Shown: piece by piece, positions 53,381-61,987 of the stretch | Layout of the letters: each line of letters opens with the position of its first letter | Numbering within the stretch: position 1 is the first letter of the stretch | Source: Paenibacillus endoradicis | Lineage (GTDB): Bacteria > Bacillota > Bacilli > Paenibacillales > Paenibacillaceae | Reading direction: 5' to 3' | Length of the DNA: 64,000 nt | Assembly (NCBI RefSeq): GCF_024721975.1 | Contig: NZ_JANQBB010000003.1 | Location: forward strand, 620,001 to 684,000 | Translations under genes and position numbers: made by a program | The notes under the pieces: model-generated | The model's database searches: none | What the model saw: the letters and a program-made list of their open reading frames with translations, nothing else | What the model was told of the DNA's origin: nothing

Positions 53381-53590
53381 AGGTAGTTCAAAACATCCAC
53401 TCGCGATCACTATGTGGTGCTTCGTAGCGTAATCGACGGCGAATATGCACTCCATCGGAAGCCTGCGTGTGCTCACGTACACAATACGTACGCTGTGCTA
53501 CTCGTTTCCGCTGGAATGCATCTTCTCGACATGCGAAAGCCCGCTTTTTGAACCTTTATTGGAAGAGGAAGTTCAAAAAGCAGGCATTGA
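53380..53590. repeat. Structured repeat, single diverged copy (185 bp plus start of next unit)
   Basis: One unit runs from GAGGTAGTTCAAAA (53380) to the next GAGGAAGTTCAAAA (53565). It shares GCCTGCGTGTGCTC, GTACGCTGTGCTACTCG and TTTATTGGAAGAGGAAG with the tandem units at 54947. Its end hairpin (53539-53585) pairs GCCCGCTTTTTGAAC with GTTCAAAAAGCAGGC, one mismatch. Stem bases differ from those of the tandem units on both sides of the stem. Confidence 0.85.
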
Positions 53591-53599
53591 TAACTAAGT

Positions 53600-53654
53600 A
53601 ATAAAGTGGCGCTCATTCATTATGGGAAATCTTAAATGAATGGGCGTTATTTGT
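53600..53654. terminator. Hairpin upstream of MFS gene
   Basis: GCGCTCATTCATT pairs with AATGAATGGGCGTTATTT (one or two mismatches). It may close transcription from the DUF1450 side before the MFS gene. Confidence 0.6.
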
Positions 53655-53692
53655 GTGATCGGATCATATATACATATAGGAGATATTATAAT

Positions 53693-54940
53693 ATGACATC
53701 TTTACAACAAGAGACAAGGTTAGAGAAACGTAATTATACGTGGCAGTTGCTTACTATTTTTATCGGGTTCATCATTTTTGGCTTATCTGAAAATATTAAG
53801 GGACCTGCTATCCCCAGAATGCAGCTGCAATTCCATCTAGATGAAGGACAACTCGGCACGTTATTATCATTGAATTCATTAGGCTATTTATTAGCTTGTT
53901 CATTTACAGGGTTACTCGTCCGGAAGTTTGGAATGAAAGTTGTTACTGTTATGACCTTCATTATTATGTTTGTATCGGGTGTACTTGTATGGCTTTCCTA
54001 TTCTTATACATGGCTGATTGGTTCAAATTTTGTGCTTTACATCGGAAATGGGATGCTAGAGATTGGATTGGCTATCCTAGGTGCACGTATTTTTACGAAA
54101 AATACTGGTACGATGATGAATCTCTCACATTTCTTTTATGGCATAAGTTCTGTCGTAGCGCCGCTATTAGCAACGGGATTAATGAGTATTAGTTTATTTG
54201 GTTATGCTATCGATTGGAGAACGATGTATCTAATCGTTCTTACACTATCATTAATTCCTATTATTCCTGCTTTATTAAGTCGTTTTCCTGGTGACGACAT
54301 TAAAGCAGAGGACCGTAAATCATTCAAAACTTTAATGAGAGACAAATCGTTATGGTTATTAATTGCTATATTAACATTCGGTGTTGTATCCGAGCTTTCT
54401 GTAGGTGGATGGCTAGTTAACTTTTTAGAGAAAAGCTATGGATGGACGACAATAGCGGCGTCTAGTATGCTTTCTTCGTTCTTTATTGGCTTCTCATTGG
54501 CTAGATTATTTCTAGGACCAATTATTGATCGAGTTGGATTTACCGTTTCGATCATTGGTGTTTCCATGATTGCTGCAATCTGCACGTTTATTGCAACGTT
54601 AGGAGGGGAGAGTTATGCCATTTTCTTTGCGATTGCAGGCTTTGGAGTTGCACCAATCTATCCAACCGTTATGGCATTCATCTCGAAACGTTATCCTAAT
54701 GATAGTGATGTAGTTATCGGTTTTGTAGCAACGATTATGGGTCTGGGCTCAGTCATTGGCAATTATCTCATAGGAATTATCATTAAAGGCGTCAAGAACG
54801 CTTATGGCGCTGATACGAGCTTGGCGTTAATGAGAGGGTTACAGGCTGGTTATCTCTTTATCGGGGTTTGTGCGCTATTATGTTCGCTATTAGCGGTTGT
54901 TATGTATAGATATCTAAAAAACCGCAATGAACTCATCTAA
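53693..54940 (+). CDS. MFS transporter, FucP-like/proton-symport type
   Basis: 415 residues from the ATG at 53693, 9 bases after ATAGGAG; an ATG at 53636 lies in the upstream hairpin. Twelve helices. The N terminus LTIFIGFIIFGLSENIKGPAI and DEGQLGTLLSLNSLGYLLACSFTGLLVRKFG (GxxxD/RxGRR-like loop) place it with MFS carriers related to sugar or fucose permeases; the substrate is open. It is bracketed by direct copies of the 185/186-bp repeat, ending 6 bases before the first tandem unit, so its 3' UTR is the repeat array. Confidence 0.82.
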   Translation: MTSLQQETRLEKRNYTWQLLTIFIGFIIFGLSENIKGPAIPRMQLQFHLDEGQLGTLLSLNSLGYLLACSFTGLLVRKFGMKVVTVMTFIIMFVSGVLVWLSYSYTWLIGSNFVLYIGNGMLEIGLAILGARIFTKNTGTMMNLSHFFYGISSVVAPLLATGLMSISLFGYAIDWRTMYLIVLTLSLIPIIPALLSRFPGDDIKAEDRKSFKTLMRDKSLWLLIAILTFGVVSELSVGGWLVNFLEKSYGWTTIAASSMLSSFFIGFSLARLFLGPIIDRVGFTVSIIGVSMIAAICTFIATLGGESYAIFFAIAGFGVAPIYPTVMAFISKRYPNDSDVVIGFVATIMGLGSVIGNYLIGIIIKGVKNAYGADTSLALMRGLQAGYLFIGVCALLCSLLAVVMYRYLKNRNELI

Positions 54941-54946
54941 ATTTAA

Positions 54947-55545
54947 GAGGAAGTTCAAAACGTCCACACGTGATCACGAGGTATAGTCATTGGAGTATAT
55001 TCGGCAGCGAAGATGCCTCCCATCGAAAGCCTGCGTGTGCTCGCGTACACAAAACGTACGCTGTGCTACTCGTTTCCGCTGTGGGGCATCTTCTTGGTGC
55101 TGACGAGCGAACGTTTTGAACCTCTATTGGAAGAGGAAGTTCAAAACGTCCACCGGTGATCACGAGGTATAGTCATTGGAGTATATTCGGCAGCGAAGAT
55201 GCCTCCCATCGAAAGCCTGCGTGTGCTCGCGTACACAAAACGTACGCTGTGCTACTCGTTTCCGCTGTGGGGCATCTTCTTGGTGCTGACGAGCGAACGT
55301 TTTGAACCTCTATTGGAAGAGGAAGTTCAAAACGTCCACCGGTGATCACGAGGTATAGTCATTGGAGTATATTCGGCAGCGAAGATGCCTCCCATCGAAA
55401 GCCTGCGTGTGCTCGCGTACACAAAACGTACGCTGTGCTACTCGTTTCCGCTGTGGGGCATCTTCTTGGTGCTGACGAGCGAACGTTTTGAACCTCTACT
55501 TGAAGAGGAAGTTCAAAACGTCCACTCGTGATCACGAGGTATAAT
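54947..55545. repeat. Tandem array: three 186-bp structured units plus partial fourth
   Basis: Units start at 54947, 55133 and 55319, with a partial unit from 55505; the period is exactly 186. The units are nearly identical. In each, GAAGATGCC(T)CCCA pairs with TGGGGCATCTTC, enclosing GCGTAC/GTACGC with a 7-base loop. At each junction, ACGTTTTGAAC pairs with GTTCAAAACGT around CTCTATTGGAAGAG, itself self-complementary. No coding potential is seen; it is a structured element rather than a gene. Confidence 0.88.
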
Positions 55546-55569
55546 CGTTGTAGCTCAGTCGGCATCGAA

Positions 55570-55623
55570 GAAGAAGAAACCAACAAGTCGAAAGTGAAAT
55601 CCTCCTTGTTGGTTTCTTCTTTT
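55570..55623. terminator. Strong bidirectional terminator
   Basis: AAGAAGAAACCAACAAG and CTTGTTGGTTTCTTCTT pair over about 17 bp. It closes the repeat array and the convergent DUF2536 gene. Confidence 0.88.
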
Positions 55624-55661
55624 CACTCATATATTATTTAATGCTTTCTGTCAGCAACAAA

Positions 55662-55871
55662 TTATCGTTTAATCTTGAAATGAACGACTGCAGAATATAA
55701 CATTTTCTCGCGAATTGGATGAAAGGTCACATGATGAGAGATTGAATGTGGCTCCAACATAAGCGCTTTATTATTATCAATTTGTTGAGCAATTGCATTT
55801 TCAAGTTCTTTAAGCGATAAAGCTTCAAAAAATTCGATTTTAGTATCTAATAGGTCAAGACGAAAATCCAT
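55662..55871 (-). CDS. DUF2536-like small protein (YrzA-type)
   Basis: 69 residues from the ATG at 55871, which has AAAAGGAGCG upstream on the minus strand; an earlier in-frame ATG would add 23 unrelated residues. The sequence DFRLDLLDTKIEFFEALSLK and SHHVTFHPIREKMLYSAVVHFK fits DUF2536, small cytoplasmic proteins of Bacillota. Function is unknown. It is monocistronic, with a bidirectional terminator downstream. The family call rests on memory of the motif YSAVVHFK and on length, so it is moderate. Confidence 0.65.
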   Translation of the reverse strand: MDFRLDLLDTKIEFFEALSLKELENAIAQQIDNNKALMLEPHSISHHVTFHPIREKMLYSAVVHFKIKR

Positions 55872-56052
55872 GTCGTACGCTCCTTTTGTTGCAAATTTGT
55901 CGATATTAAACATAAATACCAATGTATAATTAGTGTACACTATAATGGTAATAATGTAGTGAGTTTATGTTAAAACTTTTCCTTGATGCTATTACTTAGG
56001 AGATTATTGAAAAATACTAAGATACTTATATTAAACTTTAGGAGGGGTAATA

Positions 56053-56175
56053 TTGGGCGGTGTACCAGGCTCTGTATGGTTTTTCACTATAATAATTATT
56101 GCGATCATCACTTGGGTGACGTTATGGGTAACAAAAAAAGCTTATTCAAAAAAATGGGATCAATCTGATGAGTAA
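56053..56175 (+). CDS. Small single-helix membrane protein
   Basis: 40 residues, TTG start 5 bases after GGAGGGG. The sequence is MGGVPGSVWFFTI, then a helix of about 20 residues rich in Ile and Val to WVTLWVTKKAYSKKWD, ending DQSDE. The positive-inside rule puts the C terminus in the cytoplasm. A strong terminator begins 9 bases after the stop, giving a complete transcription unit. Such small proteins often serve as transporter subunits or regulators, but I know of no family match. It overlaps an out-of-frame open stretch that has no ribosome binding site. Confidence 0.7.
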   Translation: MGGVPGSVWFFTIIIIAIITWVTLWVTKKAYSKKWDQSDE

Positions 56176-56183
56176 AGATTAAT

Positions 56184-56214
56184 GAACTGCTGCTAACATT
56201 GTGGCAGTTTTTTT
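56184..56214 (+). terminator. Terminator of the small membrane protein gene
   Basis: AACTGCTGC and GTGGCAGTT pair imperfectly around a 7-base loop, followed by TTTTTTT. Confidence 0.82.
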
Positions 56215-56265
56215 ATTTTCATTAGTAGCTTAACTTACAATCGTGGAACATTGATAATAAAGCAT

Positions 56266-56300
56266 AAAAAAACTTCTTCACTCGTAAGAGTAGAAGAAGT
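56266..56300 (-). terminator. Terminator of the tRNA-Thr genes (minus strand)
   Basis: On the minus strand, ACTTCTTCTACTC and GAGTGAAGAAGT pair and run into TTTTTTT. Confidence 0.82.
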
Positions 56301-56313
56301 ATATGTTGTAAAA

Positions 56314-56389
<76 letters not shown>

Positions 56390-56419
56390 GAATATGTAAC
56401 ATATGAGTTTGAATAAAGA

Positions 56420-56495
<76 letters not shown>

Positions 56496-56525
56496 CAATA
56501 TGTACATATGAGTTTGAATAAAAAA

Positions 56526-56601
<76 letters not shown>

Positions 56602-56625
56602 ATATTATTTTCAAAGACAAAAAGT

Positions 56626-56654
56626 ATTATCACATAATTAATGACATAAATCAA
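56626..56654 (-). promoter_or_regulatory. Promoter of the tRNA-Thr genes
   Basis: On the minus strand TTGATT, a 17-base spacer and GATAAT, with the first tRNA beginning 25 bases after the -10 box. Confidence 0.7.
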
Positions 56655-56705
56655 CCCTTTTGAAAAAAGTTTAAATATTCCGAAAAATCAAACCGATAAT
56701 TACAT

Positions 56706-56750
56706 GAAAAAAGAGCTTATTGTCTATACCTAAGTATAACAATAAGCTCC
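56706..56750 (-). terminator. Terminator of the CNNM/CBS gene
   Basis: On the minus strand GAGCTTATTGT and ACAATAAGCTC form an 11-bp stem around TATACTTAGGTATAG, then TTTTTT. Confidence 0.88.
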
Positions 56751-56755
56751 TTATA

Positions 56756-58075
56756 TTATGCGGTATGTTCTTCAGAAAGATTAACAGGTAACTCAATCTG
56801 CATTTCAATTTTACGAATACGATTTTTGCTTGTTTCACGGACAATGAATTTCAAGTTTTCGTATTGTAAAGACTTGCCTAGCTTAGGATCTTGCATCTTA
56901 CTGTAAACCCAACCACCAATGGTTTCTACTTCTTCATCTTCAAAACTAGCTCCTGTAAGCTCATGAATTTCGTCGAGAAGAACTTTTCCATCTAACAGGT
57001 AACAGTTCTCATCAAGTTGCTCAATTTCTTTACGTTCGTCAGCATCGAATTCATCTCGAATTTCACCAACAATTTCTTCAATAATATCTTCGATTGTAAT
57101 AAGTCCAGATGTCCCACCGTACTCATCGACTAGTATAGCGATATGAACGCGTTCTAACTGCATACGTTTCAATAAAGTTTTAATAGGTGTTACTTCAGAC
57201 ACACTTAGTACTGGATGAATTAATGATTTCAGATCAAATTGATGCGTTTTATAATGTTCAAGAAATAATTGCTTCGTATTAATCATACCTACGATATTAT
57301 CTTTGCTTTCCATTGCTACAGGAAAGCGAGTATATTGTTCACGCTCAATAACTTCAAAGTTTTGTTCAAGCGAGTTATTTGTATACAAACATACCATATC
57401 TGTACGTGGAACCATGATTTCTTTAGCTAACAATTCATCGAAAGCGAAAATACGACTAACATAACCATATTCAGTGTTATTAATTTTTCCACTTTGATAG
57501 CTTTCATTCAAAATAATTTGAATTTCTTCCTCACTATGAGCATCTTCATGCTCTTTCGCGGAATGTAAGCCGAAAAGACGAGTAATGGCATTTGCTGAAC
57601 CATTTAGAGTCCAGATGAACGGATACAATACTTTATAGAAAATAATAAGCGGCTTAGCTGTTAATAATGAAATTTGTTCAGCTTTTTGAATAGCCCAAGT
57701 TTTAGGTGCTAATTCACCTACGACTACATGGAAAAATGTGATGACGATAAATGCAATTGCAATTGAAACGGGATGACTAATGGATTCGCTAATACCTAAA
57801 TCATGGAACAACGGTAACAGGATGGCAGCTACTGTCGGTTCACCTAGAAAACCAAGACCTAAAGCGGTACAAGTTATACCTAGCTGACAGGCAGATAAAT
57901 ATGCATCCAGATTGCTAGAAATTTTTTGTACTGAAGCTATACCTTTCTTTCCTTCCAGTACTAACTGATCAATGCGGCTTGAACGTAAGCGTACAATCGC
58001 AAACTCTGCGGCTACAAAGAAAGCAGTTAAAAAAATCAGTAATGCAATCATGAATAATTTGAGACCTATGTCCAT
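56756..58075 (-). CDS. CNNM/CBS-domain hemolysin-family membrane protein
   Basis: 439 residues. An N-terminal DUF21 membrane domain (about 1-195; LFMIALLIFLTAFFVAAEFA, LIFLGEPTVAAILLP-like blocks) is followed by two CBS domains (about 205-330; KEIMVPRTDMVCL and VHIAILVDEYGGTSGLITIEDI) and a CorC/HlyC domain (about 345-430; ENCYLLDGKVLLDEI). Members export Mg2+ or are linked to metal and heat resistance; hemolysin is a legacy name. The DUF21 domain forms the ion-conducting part. It is a single gene with its own terminator. Confidence 0.9.
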   Translation of the reverse strand: MDIGLKLFMIALLIFLTAFFVAAEFAIVRLRSSRIDQLVLEGKKGIASVQKISSNLDAYLSACQLGITCTALGLGFLGEPTVAAILLPLFHDLGISESISHPVSIAIAFIVITFFHVVVGELAPKTWAIQKAEQISLLTAKPLIIFYKVLYPFIWTLNGSANAITRLFGLHSAKEHEDAHSEEEIQIILNESYQSGKINNTEYGYVSRIFAFDELLAKEIMVPRTDMVCLYTNNSLEQNFEVIEREQYTRFPVAMESKDNIVGMINTKQLFLEHYKTHQFDLKSLIHPVLSVSEVTPIKTLLKRMQLERVHIAILVDEYGGTSGLITIEDIIEEIVGEIRDEFDADERKEIEQLDENCYLLDGKVLLDEIHELTGASFEDEEVETIGGWVYSKMQDPKLGKSLQYENLKFIVRETSKNRIRKIEMQIELPVNLSEEHTA

Positions 58076-58462
58076 TTCTAATCTTCACTATCCTTTTTCT
58101 AATATTTTTTAATTACATCTTAAACTATATCATATAAAATAAGAGGTATTGATAGCAAATGACAAAAGCGGCGATAACGCAGTTATTAAGGGGTATGGAA
58201 CGCAAAAGTCTGATTAATGGCAAGAAATCAAACAATTTTAGTATGAATAGGTACGTTTTTCGCCATATTGCTTTAGTATTGAATATTTTTTTGGATATTA
58301 TTAGTAGACGAACAGCCCTTTACTCTCATTTTGCATAAAATGGAAATACTATAAAGTGATTTATGATATAATGGACGAGTTATGATATTTTCACTATTTA
58401 TTGAAAGTAATGATCTGCCGATATAGTAATTATCAGTCATGAAGTGGGGGATAGAAATAGTT
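58076..58462. other. Upstream region between CNNM and transglycosylase genes
   Basis: Nearly 390 AT-rich bases with divergent promoters. An extended -10, TGATATAATGG (box 58367-58372), is placed for the transglycosylase gene. No other element was recognised. Confidence 0.5.
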
Positions 58463-59179
58463 ATGGAGATTAATACTACAAAAGCTATGATGCAACAGCA
58501 AATAAATTCTCAGCTTAACTATTATACAGGTAAAAAAGTTCAAAGTGATTCCAGTAATAAGTCCCAGTTTGATGAATTATTGCAAGAAGCAAAAGTTTGG
58601 GATCCTGCGCTTGGAAAAGCTTCGGAGGAAGCAGATCAAGACCTTATATGGGGATACCTCGGACAAACAGGAGTAAGTCATGTTCAACAATATGGAGAAG
58701 AAGTAGTAAGTGCAGTAAGAGGAACAGTTGGTTTATCATCGTCAGAAGCTGTAAATGTTGGAAGTAGCTATGGTAGCTCTCAATATGCTTCTCTAATTGG
58801 AGCAGCATCACAAAAGTATGGTGTTGATGCATCTTTAATTGAAGCAGTTATTCAAACAGAGTCCAACTTCAATGCTGGTGCAGTATCGTCTGCAGGGGCA
58901 AAAGGGCTTATGCAACTGATGGACGGGACAGCAAGAGGACTAGGTGTAACGAATTCTTATGATCCACAGCAAAATATTGAAGGCGGTACTCGCTATTTGG
59001 CTATGCTACTTAAAAAGTACAATGGCAATGAACAGGTCGCTCTTGCAGCTTATAACGCAGGACCTGGTCGTGTAGATCGTCTTGGTATTGCTACCAACGC
59101 TGATTTGCAACAAAAAATGTCATTACTGCCTCAAGAAACACAACGTTATATAGGTAAAGTATTATCAGCTCAAGCATAA
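58463..59179 (+). CDS. Lytic transglycosylase (SLT domain)
   Basis: 238 residues from the ATG at 58463; the ATG at 58439 has no upstream site. After a polar N-terminal part with many Gln and Ser, an SLT domain begins near residue 105: [20 protein letters not shown], where Glu is the catalytic residue, then [31 protein letters not shown] and [14 protein letters not shown]. It cuts peptidoglycan glycan strands. There is no clear signal peptide, as in several Bacillota relatives, so the export path is uncertain. Confidence 0.88.
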   Translation: MEINTTKAMMQQQINSQLNYYTGKKVQSDSSNKSQFDELLQEAKVWDPALGKASEEADQDLIWGYLGQTGVSHVQQYGEEVVSAVRGTVGLSSSEAVNVGSSYGSSQYASLIGAASQKYGVDASLIEAVIQTESNFNAGAVSSAGAKGLMQLMDGTARGLGVTNSYDPQQNIEGGTRYLAMLLKKYNGNEQVALAAYNAGPGRVDRLGIATNADLQQKMSLLPQETQRYIGKVLSAQA

Positions 59180-59210
59180 TATAAAGTTGAACATAAGCGA
59201 GAATAATAAG

Positions 59211-59274
59211 AAACGGGAATACGTGTTCCACTTAAAGGAAGTTAAAGTGGCACTTTCGTATATCCCGTTTTTAT
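59211..59274 (+). terminator. Terminator after transglycosylase gene
   Basis: AAACGGGAATACG pairs with CGTATATCCCGTTT with a small bulge, enclosing a second stem CCACTT/AAGTGG, and TTTTTATC follows. Confidence 0.8.
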
Positions 59275-59325
59275 CGTATATTGTAGGTTGTACATTTAAT
59301 CACAGTGGAAGAAGGTTTACATGTT

Positions 59326-60477
59326 ATGCTTTATTTTGACCATTGCGCATCTACCCCTCCTCATGAGGATGTTGTGCGTACGATGATGGAAGTCATGACG
59401 AAACATTATGCCAACCCATCCTCGTTGCATAGTGGTGGCGTAGCGGCAGCAAAACTTATTGAAAAAGCACGTGAACAATTGACTAGTTTAATGCATACGA
59501 AGCAAGGCAAATGGATGTTTACTTCTGGTGGCACAGAATCTAATAATTTAGCGATTAAAGGCGTTGCCCGTCAATATGCTAATCGTGGCAAACATATTAT
59601 TACTTCAGCAGTAGAACATGCTTCTGTTCATGAAGCTATGCAACAACTCGGGCAAGAAGGTTTTACGATTACTGAGCTTCCAGTTGATGCTACTGGGCAT
59701 GTATCACTAGATCAATTGAAACAGCACATAACGGTTGATACTATTCTAGTAAGTATTATGCATGTTAACAATGAGTTAGGTTCAGAACAACCGATTGCTG
59801 CAATCGGACAATTGCTAAAGCAATATCCCAAAGTAATATTTCATGTTGATGCCGTACAAAGTCTTGGAAAACTCAATATTGATATTGAGGATTGGGGAAT
59901 AGATTTATTAAGTGGTTCAGCACATAAATTGCGTGGTCCTCGTGGGGTCGGTTTTCTCTATATGCGAAATGGTATACAATTAGTACCGTTACAAGTAGGT
60001 GGCTCTCAAGAACATAATTTACGAGCAGGAACTGAGAATATAGCTGCGGTTGTTGCTAGTGCAAAAGCGTTGCGATTAGCAATACAATCATTAGATCAGC
60101 ATTATAATGCTGCTGCAATATTAGCGACATATTTACGTGGAAAAATTCAAGAAATACCTGAATTAAAGCTTAATGGCGGTGCACCACAATCTCCGTATAT
60201 CGTTCATTTCTCATATCCAGGGATGAAGCCGGAAGTCGTTATTCATATGTTGGAGCAACGGAGTATTCTAGCATCGACTCGTTCAGCTTGTTCCTCCAAG
60301 GACGATAAACCTAGTCGTGTTCTTATGGCTATAGGGGCAACAAGAGGAGAAGCTACTGGAGGCATTCGTATTAGCTTTGGACAAGAACATACAATAGCGG
60401 ATATTGATACTTTAGTGGATGCGTTGAATGAAATAATACAGTCACTAAAACATCTTGAGAGGGGCAACACACATTGA
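59326..60477 (+). CDS. Cysteine desulfurase, NifS-like (partner of ThiI)
   Basis: 383 residues from the ATG at 59326; a GTG at 59305 would add 7 residues (MEEGLHV) and is the alternative. PLP-dependent fold: YFDHCASTPPHEDVV, SGGTESNNLAIKG, HVDAVQSLGK, PLP-binding Lys in SGSAHKLRGPRGVG, and active Cys in STRSACSSKDDKPS. It passes sulfur from cysteine to ThiI, whose gene starts at its stop. The NifS-ThiI pair is the normal Bacillota arrangement and makes 4-thiouridine in tRNA. Confidence 0.92.
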   Translation: MLYFDHCASTPPHEDVVRTMMEVMTKHYANPSSLHSGGVAAAKLIEKAREQLTSLMHTKQGKWMFTSGGTESNNLAIKGVARQYANRGKHIITSAVEHASVHEAMQQLGQEGFTITELPVDATGHVSLDQLKQHITVDTILVSIMHVNNELGSEQPIAAIGQLLKQYPKVIFHVDAVQSLGKLNIDIEDWGIDLLSGSAHKLRGPRGVGFLYMRNGIQLVPLQVGGSQEHNLRAGTENIAAVVASAKALRLAIQSLDQHYNAAAILATYLRGKIQEIPELKLNGGAPQSPYIVHFSYPGMKPEVVIHMLEQRSILASTRSACSSKDDKPSRVLMAIGATRGEATGGIRISFGQEHTIADIDTLVDALNEIIQSLKHLERGNTH

Positions 60478-61703
60478 TGTACGATCGTATAGTGTTACGA
60501 TATGGCGACTTAACAATGAAAGGTCGCAATCGTAAAATATTTGAAGATAAAATGCTAAAGTCAGTGAAGCGAGCAATGAAAGAGTTTCCTGAGGTAACCT
60601 ACTGGAGAACATACGGAAGACTATATGTCATTCTAAATGGAATTCCACATCAACCAGTCATTGAGCGTTTGAAAGATTTGTTCGGAATTATCTCAGTTAG
60701 TCCGGTTATTTCTGTACCTTCAGAACTTGAAGCGATTAAAGCAGCAGCTGACGAGGTTATGAAATCTCTAGATAAGACTCCAGCTACTTTCAAAATTAAT
60801 GCTCGTCGAGCATGGAAAAGATTTGCCCACGGTTCTCATGAGATGAATCATTTGATCGGTTCTCATATATTACCGCAATATCCTGATATGAAAGTAGATG
60901 TTCATAATCCTGAACTGGAACTGAAGATCGAAATCCAAGAAGAAGCTACTTATTTGTATTGGGAAAACATTGCAGCTGCTGGTGGTTTTCCTTATGGCTC
61001 AAATGGTAAAGCGATGTTATTGCTTTCTGGGGGGATCGACAGTCCTGTAGCGGGCTGGATGGCGCTTCGTAAAGGTCTTGAAATTGAGGCGGTACATTTC
61101 CATAGTTATCCTTTCACGAGTCAACAAGCAACAGATAAAGTTATTACACTTGCTAGAAGATTGTCATACTATAGCGGTGTTCCAATTCGTCTACATCTTG
61201 TTCCATTTACAGAAATTCAAACTCGCATCACTCATAGTAATCAAGAAAACTTAACGATTACATTGATGCGTCGTGCTATGCTTCGTATTACAGAGCAATT
61301 AGCATTGAAATTTAAAGCTGGTGGTATTGTAACTGGCGAAAGTCTTGGACAAGTTGCAAGTCAAACATTGTCAAGTATGAACGTTATCGGACGTGCGACT
61401 GTATTGCCGATGATCAAGCCAGTTATAATGATGGACAAGCAAGAGATTATAACGATTGCTCGTCAAATAGGAACGTTTGAAACTTCGATCTTACCATTTG
61501 AAGATTGTTGTACTTTATTCTTACCGAAATCTCCAAGTACAAATCCTAATCTACGAATTGTTGAACGTGTAGAGCAACAACTACCAGATCTTAACGACTT
61601 GATTAAACAAGCAGTTGAGGGAACAGAAAGTGTACTTCTCAATATGACTGAAGGACACCATGAACATGGACAAGTGGATAAATCAGAAGAAGATTGGTTC
61701 TAA
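60477..61703 (+). CDS. thiI: tRNA 4-thiouridine synthetase ThiI
   Basis: 408 residues, ATG at 60477 on the stop codon of the desulfurase gene, with GAGAGGGG upstream (a TTG at 60474 is in frame just before). Order of parts: N-terminal ferredoxin-like domain, THUMP domain (about 60-165; RAWKRFAHGSHEMNHLIGSH), PP-loop ATPase with LLSGGIDSPVAGW, and DCCTLFLPKSPSTNP near the C terminus. It lacks the rhodanese extension of the Escherichia coli protein, as is usual in Bacillota, so it needs the NifS-type partner encoded upstream. Confidence 0.95.
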   Translation: MYDRIVLRYGDLTMKGRNRKIFEDKMLKSVKRAMKEFPEVTYWRTYGRLYVILNGIPHQPVIERLKDLFGIISVSPVISVPSELEAIKAAADEVMKSLDKTPATFKINARRAWKRFAHGSHEMNHLIGSHILPQYPDMKVDVHNPELELKIEIQEEATYLYWENIAAAGGFPYGSNGKAMLLLSGGIDSPVAGWMALRKGLEIEAVHFHSYPFTSQQATDKVITLARRLSYYSGVPIRLHLVPFTEIQTRITHSNQENLTITLMRRAMLRITEQLALKFKAGGIVTGESLGQVASQTLSSMNVIGRATVLPMIKPVIMMDKQEIITIARQIGTFETSILPFEDCCTLFLPKSPSTNPNLRIVERVEQQLPDLNDLIKQAVEGTESVLLNMTEGHHEHGQVDKSEEDWF

Positions 61704-61729
61704 TCAAGGATTAATCAACGGAATGATAA

Positions 61730-61775
61730 AAAAGAAGCGTCTAGAGAGGTTATTACTCTCTAGGCGCTTCTTTTC
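61730..61775 (+). terminator. Terminator after thiI
   Basis: AAAGAAGCGTCTAGAGAG pairs with CTCTCTAGGCGCTTCTTTT (one G-U pair) around GTTATTA. Confidence 0.9.
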
Positions 61776-61924
61776 TTTAGCTCATAATTGAAGCCGTTGA
61801 ACGTTTGTTCTTTGATGAGAGACCATAATTTAATTTATGATTCATCAAAAGAAATTAGTGGATTAAACTAATTAAACGATAAGTGCAATAAGTTGACGAC
61901 TAATAGTTTAGACAGAATATCTTC

Positions 61925-61977
61925 AAAAAAGTCCGCTAATGCTCATTGAAACAGAGAGCATTAGTGGACTTTTTTGG
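61925..61977. terminator. Bidirectional terminator downstream of TerC gene 1
   Basis: AAAAAAGTCCGCTAATGCTC and GAGCATTAGTGGACTTTTTT pair over 20 bases with one G-T. Confidence 0.88.
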
Positions 61978-61987
61978 ATAACTATAT

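Noticed and set aside
54947..55545. Tandem 186-bp units as a CRISPR array
   Set aside because: Units abut directly with no variable spacers, are far longer than CRISPR repeats, and no cas gene is present.
53380..55545. Repeat-bracketed MFS gene as a transposon
   Set aside because: No transposase gene and no target-site duplication or terminal inverted repeat could be seen.
55359..55586. 75-residue open frame on the minus strand in the repeat array
   Set aside because: It lies across structured repeat units and only exists because the units are low in stops; no ribosome binding site.
55983..56168. 61-residue open frame on the plus strand
   Set aside because: It is out of frame with the well-supported 40-residue membrane protein at 56053 and has no ribosome binding site.
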